Part shown: positions 18,310 to 27,558 of the stretch, piece after piece
Layout of the letters: the number at the start of each line of letters is the position of its first letter
How positions within the stretch are numbered: the stretch's first letter is position 1
DNA from: Roseiarcus sp963717215
GTDB lineage: Bacteria; Pseudomonadota; Alphaproteobacteria; Rhizobiales; Beijerinckiaceae
Assembly (NCBI GenBank): GCA_963717215.1
Contig: CAVQVS010000006.1
Coordinates: 620,001 to 684,000, forward strand
Length of the DNA: 64,000 nucleotides
Direction of reading: 5' to 3'
Position numbers and translations under genes: made by a program
The notes under the pieces: generated by a model
Told to the model about the DNA's origin: nothing
What the model saw: the letters and a program-made list of their open reading frames with translations, nothing else
Databases searched by the model: none

Positions 18310-19941
18310 TCATTGGCTCACGACGGCGTCGAGTGTCGCCTCGTTGGCGAAGGCGGCGGCGAATAGGGCGCGCGTGTAATCGTTTTGCGGCGCGGTGAAG
18401 ACCGTCCGCGCGTCGCCACTCTCCACCACCTTGCCGCGCCGCATGACGATGATTTCGCTCGCCAGCGCCCGCACGACCCTCAGATCGTGAGAAATGAATA
18501 GGTAGGCGAGGTTGCGGCGGCGCTGCAGGTCGCGCAACAGATCCACGATTTGCGCTTGGATCGACATGTCCAGGGCCGACGTCGGCTCGTCGAGCACCAC
18601 GAAGCGCGGATCGAGCGCCATCGCGCGCGCAATCGCGATGCGCTGGCGCTGCCCGCCGGAGAACTCGTGCGGGTAGCGATCAAGCGTCGATGGATCGAGT
18701 CCGGTGTCGGCGAGCGCGCGTTCAACGACGCGGCGTCGCTCAGCGGCGTTCATCTTCGTCCCCTGCGCGATCAGCCCCTCCTCGACGATCTCGGCGACGG
18801 ACATGCGTGGCGAAAGCGAACCATACGGATCCTGGAAAACAATCTGCATCTCGCGCCGAAGGGGCCGCATGGCCTTTGACGTGAGGCCGTCGATGGCGCG
18901 GCCGCAATAGACGATCGGCCCTTCCGATCGAATGAGTCTCAAGATCGCGAGCCCGAGCGTCGTCTTGCCCGAGCCGGATTCGCCGACGACGCCGACCGTC
19001 TGCCCTTCGCGGATGGCGAGCGACACCCCGTCGACCGCTTTGACGTGAGCGACGGTGCGGCGCAGGAATCCTTTCCGGATCGGAAACCAGACGCGCAGAT
19101 TGTCAGTGCTCGCGACCATTGGCGCCGCGCGGTCGGCGGGCGGCGGATCGCCCTTGGGCTCCGCGGCGAGGAGCGCTTGCGTGTAGGGATGGCGGGGATT
19201 GGCGAACACGCTCTCGGTCTCGCCAGCCTCGACGATCTTTCCCTGACGCATGACGATGACATCGTCGGCGATCCGCCGCACGACGTTGAGATCATGGGTG
19301 ATGAACAGCATCGCCATGCCGAGCCGCTCTTGCAGGTCTTTCAGGAGCTTGAGGATCTGCGCCTGCACGGTGACGTCGAGCGCGGTCGTCGGCTCATCCG
19401 CAATCAGGAGATCGGGACGATTGGCGAGCGCCATCGCGATCATCACCCGCTGGCGCTGCCCGCCGGAGAGCTGATGGGGATAGGCGCCGAGCCTTTGCGC
19501 TGGATCGACAATGCCGACTTCGGTCAGAAGTTCGACGATCCGTGTTTGCGTAACGGCCGCGTGGCCATGGTGAAGCGCGATGATCTCGCCGATTTGTCGC
19601 TCGATCGTATGCAGCGGATTGAGCGACGTCATCGGCTCCTGGAACACCATGGTGACGGCGTGGCCACGCATCGCCCGCAATTCGTCGTTCGACATTTTGA
19701 GCACGTCGCGGCCGCGAAAGAAGATCTCCCCGCTTGGATAGCTGGCTGCGGGCTGCGGCAAGAGACGCACGATCGCCTGCGCAGTGACGGTCTTGCCGGA
19801 ACCGGACTCGCCGACCAGCGCCAGCGTGCGTCCCTTTTCAAGCCGAAAGGAGATTCGGTCGACAACCGTACGGCGCTCGCCGCTTTGCGCGAAGGCGATC
19901 GAGAGCTCGCGCACCTCAAGAAGCGGCTCGGCGGCGCTCAC
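18310..19941 (-). CDS. yejF: Peptide ABC transporter, double ATP-binding protein YejF
   Basis: ATPase of the Yej oligopeptide importer, with two ABC domains in one chain of about 543 residues. Domain 1: Walker A LVGESGSGKTVTAQ, signature QLSGGQRQRVMIAM, Walker B LLIADEPTTALD. Domain 2: Walker A VVGESGSGKTTLGL, signature EFSGGQRQRIAIAR, Walker B FVVLDEPTSALD. The GTG at 19941 overlaps the yejE stop; a much longer in-frame reading (to 20682) is only an antisense-like extension within yejE and is discarded. Last gene of yejABEF. Confidence 0.94.
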   Translation of the reverse strand: MSAAEPLLEVRELSIAFAQSGERRTVVDRISFRLEKGRTLALVGESGSGKTVTAQAIVRLLPQPAASYPSGEIFFRGRDVLKMSNDELRAMRGHAVTMVFQEPMTSLNPLHTIERQIGEIIALHHGHAAVTQTRIVELLTEVGIVDPAQRLGAYPHQLSGGQRQRVMIAMALANRPDLLIADEPTTALDVTVQAQILKLLKDLQERLGMAMLFITHDLNVVRRIADDVIVMRQGKIVEAGETESVFANPRHPYTQALLAAEPKGDPPPADRAAPMVASTDNLRVWFPIRKGFLRRTVAHVKAVDGVSLAIREGQTVGVVGESGSGKTTLGLAILRLIRSEGPIVYCGRAIDGLTSKAMRPLRREMQIVFQDPYGSLSPRMSVAEIVEEGLIAQGTKMNAAERRRVVERALADTGLDPSTLDRYPHEFSGGQRQRIAIARAMALDPRFVVLDEPTSALDMSIQAQIVDLLRDLQRRRNLAYLFISHDLRVVRALASEIIVMRRGKVVESGDARTVFTAPQNDYTRALFAAAFANEATLDAVVSQ

Positions 19942-21194
19942 AAGAACGTCTTTCTCGGATCGAAAGCGTCGCGCACCGCCTCGCCGATAAAAATGAGCAG
20001 CGAAAGCATGAGCGCCGTCACGACGAAGGCGGACAGTCCGATCCAGGGCGCCGACAGATTGGATTTGCCCTGCAGCAGGAGTTCGCCGAGCGAGGGCGAG
20101 CCTGGCGGCATGCCAAGACCAAGGAAGTCGAGCGAGGTCAGCGTGCTGATGGAGGAATTGACGATGAAGGGCAGGAACGTGAGCGTCGCCACCATGGCGT
20201 TTGGCAGCACATGCTTGACGATGATCTTGGCGCTGGAGAGGCCTAGCGCGCGCGCCGCGTTGACATATTCGAAGTTGCGCGCGCGCAGGAACTCGGCCCT
20301 GACCAGGTGAACGAGACTCACCCAGGAGAACAGCAACAGGATAATCAACAGGACAGAGAAGCTCGGCGCGAGGATCGCCGACAAGATGATAAGTATGTAG
20401 AGATGCGGCAGCGACGACCAGATCTCGATCACCCGCTGCATCGTGAGATCGAGCCACCCCCCGAAATAGCCCTGCACGGCGCCAGCGAAGACGCCAATCA
20501 CCGATGACACTCCAGCCAGCGTCAGGCCGAACACAATCGAGATGCGAAAGCCGTAGATCAACCGGGCAACGATGTCGTGCCCGTCCTGATCGGAGCCAAG
20601 CCAGAGGGGTTCGAGCCTGCTGCAGGGACGTCTGACGGTCGCAGCGTCTTTCAAATTTTGCTTCTCGAGCGCGGCGCGGCATTGGCCTTCCGTCAGCATC
20701 CAGGTCGGCGGCGTCGGCAACGGCGTCGGCGGATTGAGAATCGTGGTCGAGTTGGCGAAACGGATCGGCGGCCAGATCATCCAGCCATGCGCCTTGATCT
20801 CGTCGGCAATAAAGGGGTCACGGAAATCTGCGCGCGCCTGGAAGCCTCCGAATTTATCCTCGGGATAATCGACGAGGACGGGGAAGAGGATCTCGCCTTT
20901 GTAGGAAGCAATAAGCGGTCGATCGTTGGCGATGAATTCCGCGAACAACGAAGCGATGAACAGGACCAGAAAGATCCAGAACGACCAGGCGCCGCGCTTG
21001 TGGCGGCGGAAGTTGTCGAGGCGACGGCGATTCATCGGCGAAAGCCAGGGACGGCGCTCGAGGCCCGCGTGCGCTTTCGCCTGCCGCCAGAAATCCGTTT
21101 CTTCGTTAAGCGGAAAGATGTCTGTCGGCGCTTCTCCCGGTGGTGGCGCCGTCTCGGTAGGCACAGCCAAGCGGTCCGTATCGACCAAACTCAC
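19938..21194 (-). CDS. yejE: Peptide ABC transporter permease YejE
   Basis: Inner-membrane permease of the Yej system. A cytoplasmic N-terminus with LSPMNRRRLDNFRRHKRGAW, then a first helix (FWIFLVLFIASLFAEFIA), a large periplasmic segment (about residues 90-200) typical of YejE, then the six-helix BPD_transp_1 core including the coupling motif RAARALGLSSAKIIVKHVLP (EAA loop). 418 residues, slightly longer than the E. coli form. It overlaps yejB by four bases (ATGA) and yejF likewise, so the three are translationally coupled. Confidence 0.94.
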   Translation of the reverse strand: MSLVDTDRLAVPTETAPPPGEAPTDIFPLNEETDFWRQAKAHAGLERRPWLSPMNRRRLDNFRRHKRGAWSFWIFLVLFIASLFAEFIANDRPLIASYKGEILFPVLVDYPEDKFGGFQARADFRDPFIADEIKAHGWMIWPPIRFANSTTILNPPTPLPTPPTWMLTEGQCRAALEKQNLKDAATVRRPCSRLEPLWLGSDQDGHDIVARLIYGFRISIVFGLTLAGVSSVIGVFAGAVQGYFGGWLDLTMQRVIEIWSSLPHLYILIILSAILAPSFSVLLIILLLFSWVSLVHLVRAEFLRARNFEYVNAARALGLSSAKIIVKHVLPNAMVATLTFLPFIVNSSISTLTSLDFLGLGMPPGSPSLGELLLQGKSNLSAPWIGLSAFVVTALMLSLLIFIGEAVRDAFDPRKTFL

Positions 21195-22291
21195 ACCTCT
21201 CGCGTTTCGAAATCGATGCGAGGATCGATCCAGGTGTAGGTGAGGTCTGAGATCAGGTTCACCACGAGGCCGATGAGCGCGAAGATATACAGGTTGGCGA
21301 GGACAACCGGATAATCGCGCTGGATGAGCGAATCGTAGGAAAGGTAGCCCAGGCCGTCGAGCGAGAACACCTGCTCGATCAAGAGCGAACCAGTGAAGAA
21401 GGCGCCGATGAAGGCGCCCGGGAAGCCCGCGATGACGATCAGCATCGCGTTGCGGAACACGTGGCCATAGAGCACCCGCCGCTCGGTCAGGCCTTTCATG
21501 CGCGCGGTCTGCACGTAGGCTTTCTTGATCTCGTCGAGGAAGGAATTCTTCGTGAGCAGCGTCGAGGTCGCGAACGAGCCCAGGACGAGCGCGGTTACAG
21601 GCAGGGCGATGTGCCAGAGATAGTCGAGGATCTTTTGCGGCCAGCTCAAGTCGGCGAAATTATCCGAGGTCAGGCCGCGCAGCGGAAAGATCTGCCAGAA
21701 CGAGCCGCCGCAGAACAGCACGACGAGCAAGACCGCGAACAGAAAGCTCGGAATTGCGTAACCGAAGATCACAAGCGCGGACGTCACGGTGTCGAAGCGC
21801 GAACCGTCCTTGACCGCTTTTCGGACGCCGAGCGGGATCGAAATCGCGTAGGAGAGGACGGTCATCCACAAGCCGAGCGACATCGAGACCGGCAGTTTTT
21901 CCTTGATCAACTGCAACACCGGCACGTCGCGATAGTAGCTCTTGCCGAAATTGAAGGTCGAATAATCCCGCACCAGAATCCAGAACCGCTCCAGCGCCGG
22001 CTTGTCGAAGCCGTATTGTTTTTCCAGCTCCTTGATGAATTTGGGGTCGAGACCCTGCGATCCCCTGTAGCGCGAGGTGATGTCGCCCCCGGCCTGCGCG
22101 CTCCCAGCCCCGATCTGGCCGCCGCCTCCGCCAAATTGCGCGGTCGAGCTCTGGTCCGCACCTTGCAATTGCGAGATCGCGCGCTCGACCGGGCCGCCCG
22201 GGACGAATTGCACGATCGCGAACGAGACCGCCATGATTCCTAGGATCGTCGGGATCATCAGCAAGAGCCGGCGAAGGATATAGGCGAGCAT
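21191..22291 (-). CDS. yejB: Peptide ABC transporter permease YejB
   Basis: Inner-membrane permease with the N-terminus MLAYILRRLLLMIPTILGIM typical of DppB/YejB proteins, a Gly/Gln-rich periplasmic loop (GADQSSTAQFGGGGGQIGAG), and five further helices with the coupling loop QTARMKGLTERRVLYGHVFR. 366 residues. Start ATG at 22291, 40 bases after the yejA stop in transcription order. Confidence 0.94.
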   Translation of the reverse strand: MLAYILRRLLLMIPTILGIMAVSFAIVQFVPGGPVERAISQLQGADQSSTAQFGGGGGQIGAGSAQAGGDITSRYRGSQGLDPKFIKELEKQYGFDKPALERFWILVRDYSTFNFGKSYYRDVPVLQLIKEKLPVSMSLGLWMTVLSYAISIPLGVRKAVKDGSRFDTVTSALVIFGYAIPSFLFAVLLVVLFCGGSFWQIFPLRGLTSDNFADLSWPQKILDYLWHIALPVTALVLGSFATSTLLTKNSFLDEIKKAYVQTARMKGLTERRVLYGHVFRNAMLIVIAGFPGAFIGAFFTGSLLIEQVFSLDGLGYLSYDSLIQRDYPVVLANLYIFALIGLVVNLISDLTYTWIDPRIDFETREV

Positions 22292-22331
22292 GACGCCTCA
22301 GCCGACCTGGAGGCGAAGCGGCAAGCGCCTA

Positions 22332-24191
22332 TTAGAGCCCAATGGTTTTGGCCTTTGCTTCGTCCCACCACCACGTTCCTGGCGCACCGGTGCTGAGCCG
22401 CGGCTGCTTCTCGGGGCGGGAAAATGCGTCCCAATGCGCGACCCAGGCTGTGTCGCGATACCACATTGGAACCCAATAATGGCCGGCGCGTAAGGTCCGG
22501 TCGAGCGCTCGGGCGCCCGCGTTGAGTTCATCCCGCGATTTCGCATTTGCGATCGCATCAACGAGCGCGTCGACAACCGGATCAGACACGCCGGCGAGGT
22601 TGCGCGAGGCGTTCTGCTTCGCGGATTCCGACGTGAAGACGGTCCGAAGGTCAACGCCGGGCGTGAGCGTTCCACCCGACGCGGTGGTGACCACGTCGAA
22701 ATCAAACGCGTCGGTCCGACTCTTGTATTGCGCGGGATCGACGATGCGATAGGTCGCCAGGATGCCGAGCTTGCCGAGGTTCTGGATGAACGGGAGCGTG
22801 TGCGGCTGGAGCGCGCCGTTGCTGTCGAGGAACTCGATCGTCAGCGGCTTACCATTTGGCAGCATCATCGCCGACCCGTCGCGCTTGCATCCCGCCGCGA
22901 GCAAGAGGTCGTAGGCCTGCTTAAGGAGTTTGCGGTCCGACCCTGAGCCATCGCTCTCCGGGGGGACGTAAGGGGCGTCGAAGACTGCGGGCGCGAGCTT
23001 GTCGCGGAACGGCTCAAGCAGTTTAACCTCGTCCGGACCGGGCTTTCCCTTAGCCTCCATGTCGGTGTTGGGGAAGTAAGAGATGATCCGCTTGTACGCG
23101 GAATACATGATGTTCTTGTTGGTCCACGAGAAGTCGAAACACAGACCGATCGCCTCGCGCACGCGCGGATCCTTGAATTGGTCGCGCCGCGTGTTGAGCT
23201 GCCACCCTTGCGTCTTGGACGGCGCTCCGTCGTGCAAAATCTCCTTCTTCACTCGCCCGTCGTTGACGGCAGGGAAGTCATAAGCCGTCGCCCAGAAGCG
23301 CGAGGTGTACTCCTCGTGGTAGTTGATCGCTCCGGCCTTGAACGCCTCGAAGGCGATCTGCCGCTCGCGATAATATTCAAAGCGCAGGCGGTCGAAGTTG
23401 TTCTGCCCAAGATTGACCGGGAGCTTGGCGCCCCAATAATTGGGATCCCGGGCGTATTCAATGAATCGGCCCTGCTCGAACGTCTTCACCTTGTAGGGGC
23501 CTGAACCGAGCGGCGCATCGAGCGTCGCTGCGGTAAAATCGCGCCCCTTCCACCAGGCGGCGGAAAAGACCGGCATGCCGACAACGATCAGATGCGCGTC
23601 GCGGCTGCGGCCCTGGACGAAATGCACGTGCGCGACATCGTCGCTTTCCGCAGTCGCCGAATCCACCTCCCTTAGAAGCTGGGCGTAGATCGGGTGGCCC
23701 TTTTCCTTCAGCACGTTCAGCGAAAAGGCGACATCGGCCGCCGTGACCTTCGAGCCGTCCAGGAAGCGCGCCTCGGGGCGCAGTCGGAAACGATAGTCCA
23801 GCTTGTCGGCGGAGACGCGAACGGATTGCGCGAGCAGGCCGTAAACGGAATCGGGTTCATCGCCATTGGCGGTCATCAGCGTGTCGAAGGTGGCCGACAT
23901 GCCGGCCGCGCCATTGCCCTTCCAGGAATAGATATTGAGCGTATCGAAAGTGTCGAAGTTCTGGTTGCCGCTCGTTCCGGTGATCTGCAGCGACAACAGG
24001 CCGCCTGTCGGGGCGTCCGGGTTCACGTAGGCGAAATGCGGGAAGTCGGCCGGGAGCGCCAGATCGCCGAACGACGACAGGCCATGCGTTTCAATCGAAC
24101 CGTCGGCGAAGGCGGCGAACGGGCGGGAAACCAGCGCCGCCAGCGCGCCGCCGGCCTGCAACGCCGCCCTGCGGGTCAATGCTATCGTCAT
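22332..24191 (-). CDS. yejA: Extracellular peptide-binding protein (SBP family 5, YejA-like)
   Basis: Periplasmic solute-binding component of the Yej importer. The N-terminus TRRAALQAGGALAALVSRPF has a twin arginine and a hydrophobic stretch, so export is likely by Tat. Family 5 features follow: YRFRLRPEARFLDGSKVTAA, the lobe with LGSGPYKVKTFEQGRFIEYA and RVREAIGLCFDFSWTNKNIM. 619 residues, the YejA length class. First gene of yejABEF, all on the minus strand. Yej systems import peptides and some peptide antibiotics; the actual cargo here is unknown. Confidence 0.93.
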   Translation of the reverse strand: MTIALTRRAALQAGGALAALVSRPFAAFADGSIETHGLSSFGDLALPADFPHFAYVNPDAPTGGLLSLQITGTSGNQNFDTFDTLNIYSWKGNGAAGMSATFDTLMTANGDEPDSVYGLLAQSVRVSADKLDYRFRLRPEARFLDGSKVTAADVAFSLNVLKEKGHPIYAQLLREVDSATAESDDVAHVHFVQGRSRDAHLIVVGMPVFSAAWWKGRDFTAATLDAPLGSGPYKVKTFEQGRFIEYARDPNYWGAKLPVNLGQNNFDRLRFEYYRERQIAFEAFKAGAINYHEEYTSRFWATAYDFPAVNDGRVKKEILHDGAPSKTQGWQLNTRRDQFKDPRVREAIGLCFDFSWTNKNIMYSAYKRIISYFPNTDMEAKGKPGPDEVKLLEPFRDKLAPAVFDAPYVPPESDGSGSDRKLLKQAYDLLLAAGCKRDGSAMMLPNGKPLTIEFLDSNGALQPHTLPFIQNLGKLGILATYRIVDPAQYKSRTDAFDFDVVTTASGGTLTPGVDLRTVFTSESAKQNASRNLAGVSDPVVDALVDAIANAKSRDELNAGARALDRTLRAGHYWVPMWYRDTAWVAHWDAFSRPEKQPRLSTGAPGTWWWDEAKAKTIGL

Positions 24192-24377
24192 CGAATCGTA
24201 CGCCTCGTGGGTCGTTGTGGCGATGTACCGCGCCTGAATGCTCTTCGCCAGCGAGCGCGGCGAAAACGAGGCGTAGGCCTGAAAGGGGGGTTAAACTTCG
24301 TCCATAAAGGTTGCGGACGTTGAGGAACCTCGCCGCCCTTGCCTTCCGCCCCTGGTGACGGTCTTATACTTGGGCCC

Positions 24378-24886
24378 ATGGAGACTCGCTATCCAATCCT
24401 CAATGACGCCGAGGCGGCGCCTGGGATGGTCGTGCGCCCGTTGTCGGCTTCCGATGCGGGCGCGACCACCGAACTCATTCGCAAGGCCTTTGCCGCGCAG
24501 AACCGGCGAACAACGCCTCCATCGTCGGCCGTTCTCGAAACCGGATCGTCGATCGCAGCCAAAATCGGGGGTGGGGGCGGATTCGGCGTCTTCGAGGGCG
24601 GCGCGCTCGTCACCGCTGAGCTGTGGAGCCTGAACGACGACGCCCTCCATGTTGCGCGCGTGTCGGCCGTGCCGGAGGCGCGCGGTCGCGGGATCGTCCG
24701 TTTGCTGATTGCGGCCTGTGAGGCGGAGGCGAGCCGCCGAGGCATCCGAGGGTGACCCTCAAGACGCGGCTGGAATTGCGTGAAAACGAACGCCTGTTCG
24801 AAAGCTGCGGCTTCGCCCGGCGCGAAATCGAGGCGCATCCGGGGTTCGAGACGACCATTGCGGTGATGGAAAAGGTCTTCGCGTGA
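24378..24886 (+). CDS. GNAT family N-acetyltransferase, frameshifted
   Basis: Acetyl-CoA-dependent acetyltransferase. From the ATG at 24378: VVRPLSASDAGATTELIRKA, a mid-domain sheet, and the acetyl-CoA-binding loop RVSAVPEARGRGIVRLLIAA (Q/RxxGxG/A pattern). After SRRGIRG the frame changes near 24750; the end VTLKTRLELRENERLFESCG plus FARREIEAHPGF is read in another frame to a TGA at 24884-24886 that touches the alr start codon. One missing G in a GGG run explains it. Restored length about 170 residues. The context, overlapping alr, suggests cotranscription; the substrate is unknown. Confidence 0.8.
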
Positions 24887-26061
24887 TGGAAGTCGTAGCC
24901 CCCGCGAGCGCCCCGGGGCGCCTCACGATCGACCTCGGCGCGCTCGCCGACAACTGGCGCGACCTTGCGCGCCGCGCGGCGCCCGGACGTTGCGCCGCCG
25001 TCGTCAAGGCCAACGCGTACGGGACGGGCGTCTCAGAAGCTGCGCCTGCGCTATGGGCCGCGGGCGCGCGCGTTTTTTTCGTCGCCCATTTCAGCGAAGG
25101 GGTCGCGGCGCGGCGCGTGTTGCCGGCGGAGGCCGCGATCTATGTGCTCAACGGCCTCGAGAGCGGGGCCGATCCGGGCGACTATGCCGAGCATCGCCTC
25201 GCGCCCGCAATCGGCGGCGAACAAGAGCTCGAGCGCTGGTCCGCATTCGCCGCCCGCCGCGGCAAGACCAGTCCATCGGCAATCCATCTCGACACCGGCA
25301 TGAACCGGCTCGGCTTCGAATCCCTCGCCCGCCTGCGCTGGGCGATGGCGAGGCATGGGACAACGAGCGGCGCCGACTTACTGATGAGCCATTTCGTTTC
25401 GTCCGAGATCCCAGTCGACGCCACCAACAAGGCGCAGATCGAGCTTTTCGAGGCGGCCCGCGCGGCATTCCCGAACCTCCCCGCGTCGCTCGCCAACTCG
25501 TCGGGCATGTTCCTCCATCCGTCGCCGATCTACGATCTGGCGCGTCCGGGCTATGCGCTCTATGGCGGCAATCCGACGCCGGGCCGCCAGAACCCAATGC
25601 GCCCCGTCGTGACCCTGACAGCTGCCATCCAGCAGGTTCGCTCAATCGAAGCGGGGATGAGTTGCGGCTACAACGCCCAATGGACCGCGAAGCGACCAAC
25701 CCGGCTCGCGACGCTCCTGATCGGCTACGCCGACGGCCTGCCGCGCGGCGCCGGCGCAACGGAAGCGAAGCTGGGCGCCCAGGTCGCGGTCGCCGGCCGC
25801 AAGGCGCCGCTGGTCGGACGCGTGTCGATGGACCTGACCATCGTCGACGTCACCGACCTGCCCGAGGACGCCGTTCGCGTCGGCGATCCGGTCGAGTTCT
25901 TCGGCCGGGCTAACAACCTCGACGAGTTCGCCACCCGCAGCGGCACGATCGGCTATCACCTCTTGACCAGCCTGGGACCCCGCTATCAGCGCGCGTACGT
26001 CCAGAGCCAGCCGGCGTCGCTACAACCAGATGGCGAGTTTGTCGAAAATAAAAGCAAATAA
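24886..26061 (+). CDS. alr: Alanine racemase
   Basis: PLP enzyme that interconverts L- and D-alanine for peptidoglycan. The PLP lysine lies in AVVKANAYGTG near residue 40; further marks are IHLDTGMNRLGFE, ANSSGMFLHPSPIYDLARPG and the C-terminal catalytic Tyr region with GYADGLPRG and GRVSMDLTIVDVT. 391 residues, full length. The ATG at 24886 shares its A with the preceding stop; a GTG one codon earlier is also possible. A large hairpin follows the stop. Confidence 0.94.
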   Translation: MEVVAPASAPGRLTIDLGALADNWRDLARRAAPGRCAAVVKANAYGTGVSEAAPALWAAGARVFFVAHFSEGVAARRVLPAEAAIYVLNGLESGADPGDYAEHRLAPAIGGEQELERWSAFAARRGKTSPSAIHLDTGMNRLGFESLARLRWAMARHGTTSGADLLMSHFVSSEIPVDATNKAQIELFEAARAAFPNLPASLANSSGMFLHPSPIYDLARPGYALYGGNPTPGRQNPMRPVVTLTAAIQQVRSIEAGMSCGYNAQWTAKRPTRLATLLIGYADGLPRGAGATEAKLGAQVAVAGRKAPLVGRVSMDLTIVDVTDLPEDAVRVGDPVEFFGRANNLDEFATRSGTIGYHLLTSLGPRYQRAYVQSQPASLQPDGEFVENKSK

Positions 26062-26063
26062 GC

Positions 26064-26101
26064 GAAAGAAAATGAAAGGAATTTTCGTTTCATTTTCTTT
26101 C
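26064..26101 (+). terminator. Perfect 14-bp hairpin downstream of alr
   Basis: Two bases after the alr stop, GAAAGAAAATGAAA (26064-26077) is followed by a 10-base loop and its exact complement TTTCATTTTCTTTC (26088-26101). The stem is A/T rich, so it is not a classical GC-rich terminator, but position and perfection suggest a transcript-end structure. The surrounding 200 bases are also unusually AT rich for this genome. Confidence 0.5.
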
Positions 26102-26308
26102 ATTTAGTTTTCGGAAACATTACTTTTCAATGGATTATGGCCAATTTAAATACAAAAAATGCTTTCCTTCTGAACTTGCGTCTCGGGTTGCACGCCAATT
26201 GCCTCAGATCGCCCCTTCCTCGCTCCACCTTGACCAGCCCGCCTCGCGGAGGAGTTTTCGATAAACTGAATCCTAGCACGAGGTTACGTTTTTTTCAAAC
26301 TAACGTCG

Positions 26309-26331
26309 GGCTCTTAGAGCGTTAGCTGTTG
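26309..26331 (+). repeat. Left terminal inverted repeat of IS1595 element
   Basis: Starts GGCTCTTAGAGCGTTAGCTG. It matches the reverse complement of the right end at 21 of 23 positions, differing at positions 9 and 21. Confidence 0.85.
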
Positions 26332-26367
26332 ATTGATGTAAGGTGGTCCGGGTCGAGGAGCGATGCG

Positions 26368-27391
26368 ATGAGGGCTGAGGATTTTGCGGCTTGGCTATCG
26401 GCCATTTCTGGAATGAGCGAGGGCCAGCGCCGGGAGGCGATGGCGGCGCTTGAGAAGACGAGCGAGGTTGGGAGCGCGGCGGGCGCTTCTGCGAAGAAAG
26501 TCGCCATCGGCGTCTTGGTCAGCGCGTTGAACGTGCCCCCGCAAGCTTTGCAGCGAGCCCGCAAAAGGCCGTGCGAGTGGCCCCAGCCGACGATTTCGCG
26601 GCCCGCGCAATGGGGACAGCCTTAACGGCGACGCGCTCGACGCCGGTCGTTCCGAGCGCGTCCTCCTGGCGGCTGCGCTTGCCGAGATGATTGGGCAGGT
26701 TCTTGGTGGCGACGCCGTTGAAGCGGTTGAGCCACTGTTTGAGACGGCCGTGATAGGCGTTGACGTTGTTGATGTGCAGGTGCGGGCCGCGGGCGTAGGC
26801 TTTCCCGGCGACGGCACGGCCTGGAACGGAATCCCGGCTTTGCGGGCGAAAGCGGCGATCGCCTTGCCGCCGTCGCCGATGAGATGATTGCCAGGCGTGA
26901 CGAGGCCGGCGAGGGCGGCCCCGACCGAAGCGCCGTCGACCTGAGGCAGGACCGCTTCGAAGGTGGCGCCGTTCCGGTCGCGGGCGACGAGGATGGGAAT
27001 GTTGTCCTGGTGAAGGCCCGGCATGCCGGGCTGTTCCGCCTCGCTTGCGCGCTTTGCGCGGCAGGTCGGACCGGCGGCCCTTGAAGGATTCGAGGATGAA
27101 GGTTTCGTCCGCTTCGACGATCCCTCTCAAGCCTCGGGGCTTGTCGCTGGCCGGAGCGCGTAGAACCGATGACGCCGGCGGAACGCCGTCGTCGGATGGA
27201 CGCCGCAGAGCGCCGCGGTCTTCGCCAGGCTTTTGCCCTCGATCATCGCGCGCGCGTGATCGAGCCACCTCTCCTTCTTGCGCAGATGCGGTTGGCGGCG
27301 CGCTCTCGAAGCCTGGGGCGACAAACTCGAACCGCCAACCTGGATCAAAGGCGCGATCGGCAACGGCCCATACCAGCAGCTAACGCTATAA
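26368..27391 (+). pseudogene. IS1595-family transposase, two blocks inverted in place
   Basis: Read left to right the gene is a mosaic. 26368-26500 plus strand: N-terminus MRAEDFAAWLSAISGMSEGQ. 26501-26672 minus strand: zinc-ribbon block with RCKACGGTFNALTKTPMA. 26681-27287 minus strand: HTH (KERWLDHARAMIEGKSLAKT, HPTTAFRRRHRF) and catalytic DDE block (IVEADETFILESFKGRR, LIGDGGKAIAAFARKAGIPF, HINNVNAYHGRLKQWLNRFN). 27293-27391 plus strand: C-terminus WRRALEAWGDKL and GAIGNGPYQQLTL. The total, about 341 codons, equals an intact transposase, so nothing was lost; the middle pieces were turned around. Several one-base frame changes also occur inside the inverted blocks. Confidence 0.85.
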
Positions 27392-27396
27392 GAGCC
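27374..27396 (-). repeat. Right terminal inverted repeat of IS1595 element
   Basis: Read on the minus strand it starts GGCTCTTATAGCGTTAGCTG, pairing with the left end. The transposase stop codon (27389-27391) lies within this repeat. Confidence 0.85.
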
Positions 27397-27436
27397 AATG
27401 TTCGGCCGTTCCTCCACTCATCAAGACCACTCTCAC

Positions 27437-27478
27437 GACGCGCGTATTGTTCTTGGAGACGCGCGTATTGTTCTTGGA
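27437..27478. repeat. Exact 21-bp tandem duplication
   Basis: A 21-base unit beginning GACGCGCGTATTG and ending TTGGA occurs twice in a row (27437-27457, 27458-27478), followed by a partial third start (gacgcgcg at 27482). It lies 40 bases outside the right end of the IS element and upstream of the NUDIX gene. Probably a replication-slippage duplication. Confidence 0.9.
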
Positions 27479-27558
27479 ATTGACGCGCGATCCTGTAAGC
27501 GCGTCTGCTCCCACACGCCCGCGAGCCCTCCGCTCGCAATAGCTGGATAGATTTGCTC

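Larger units (their letters stand above)
26309..27396 (+). mobile_element. IS1595-family insertion sequence, internally rearranged
   Basis: A 1088-bp element bounded by imperfect terminal inverted repeats of 23 bp (26309-26331 and 27374-27396, 21 of 23 matching). It contains one transposase gene with ISXO2-like features, but two internal blocks are inverted in place. I see no perfect 8-bp target duplication: the flanks TAACGTCG and AATGTTCG are only partly alike. The element lies in the AT-rich gap after alr. It cannot encode an active transposase in its present form. Confidence 0.85.

Noticed and set aside
18310..20682. A 790-residue ABC protein with a long N-terminal extension
   Set aside because: The extra 247 residues are an overlapping frame inside yejE with no conservation; the GTG at 19941 gives a standard YejF.
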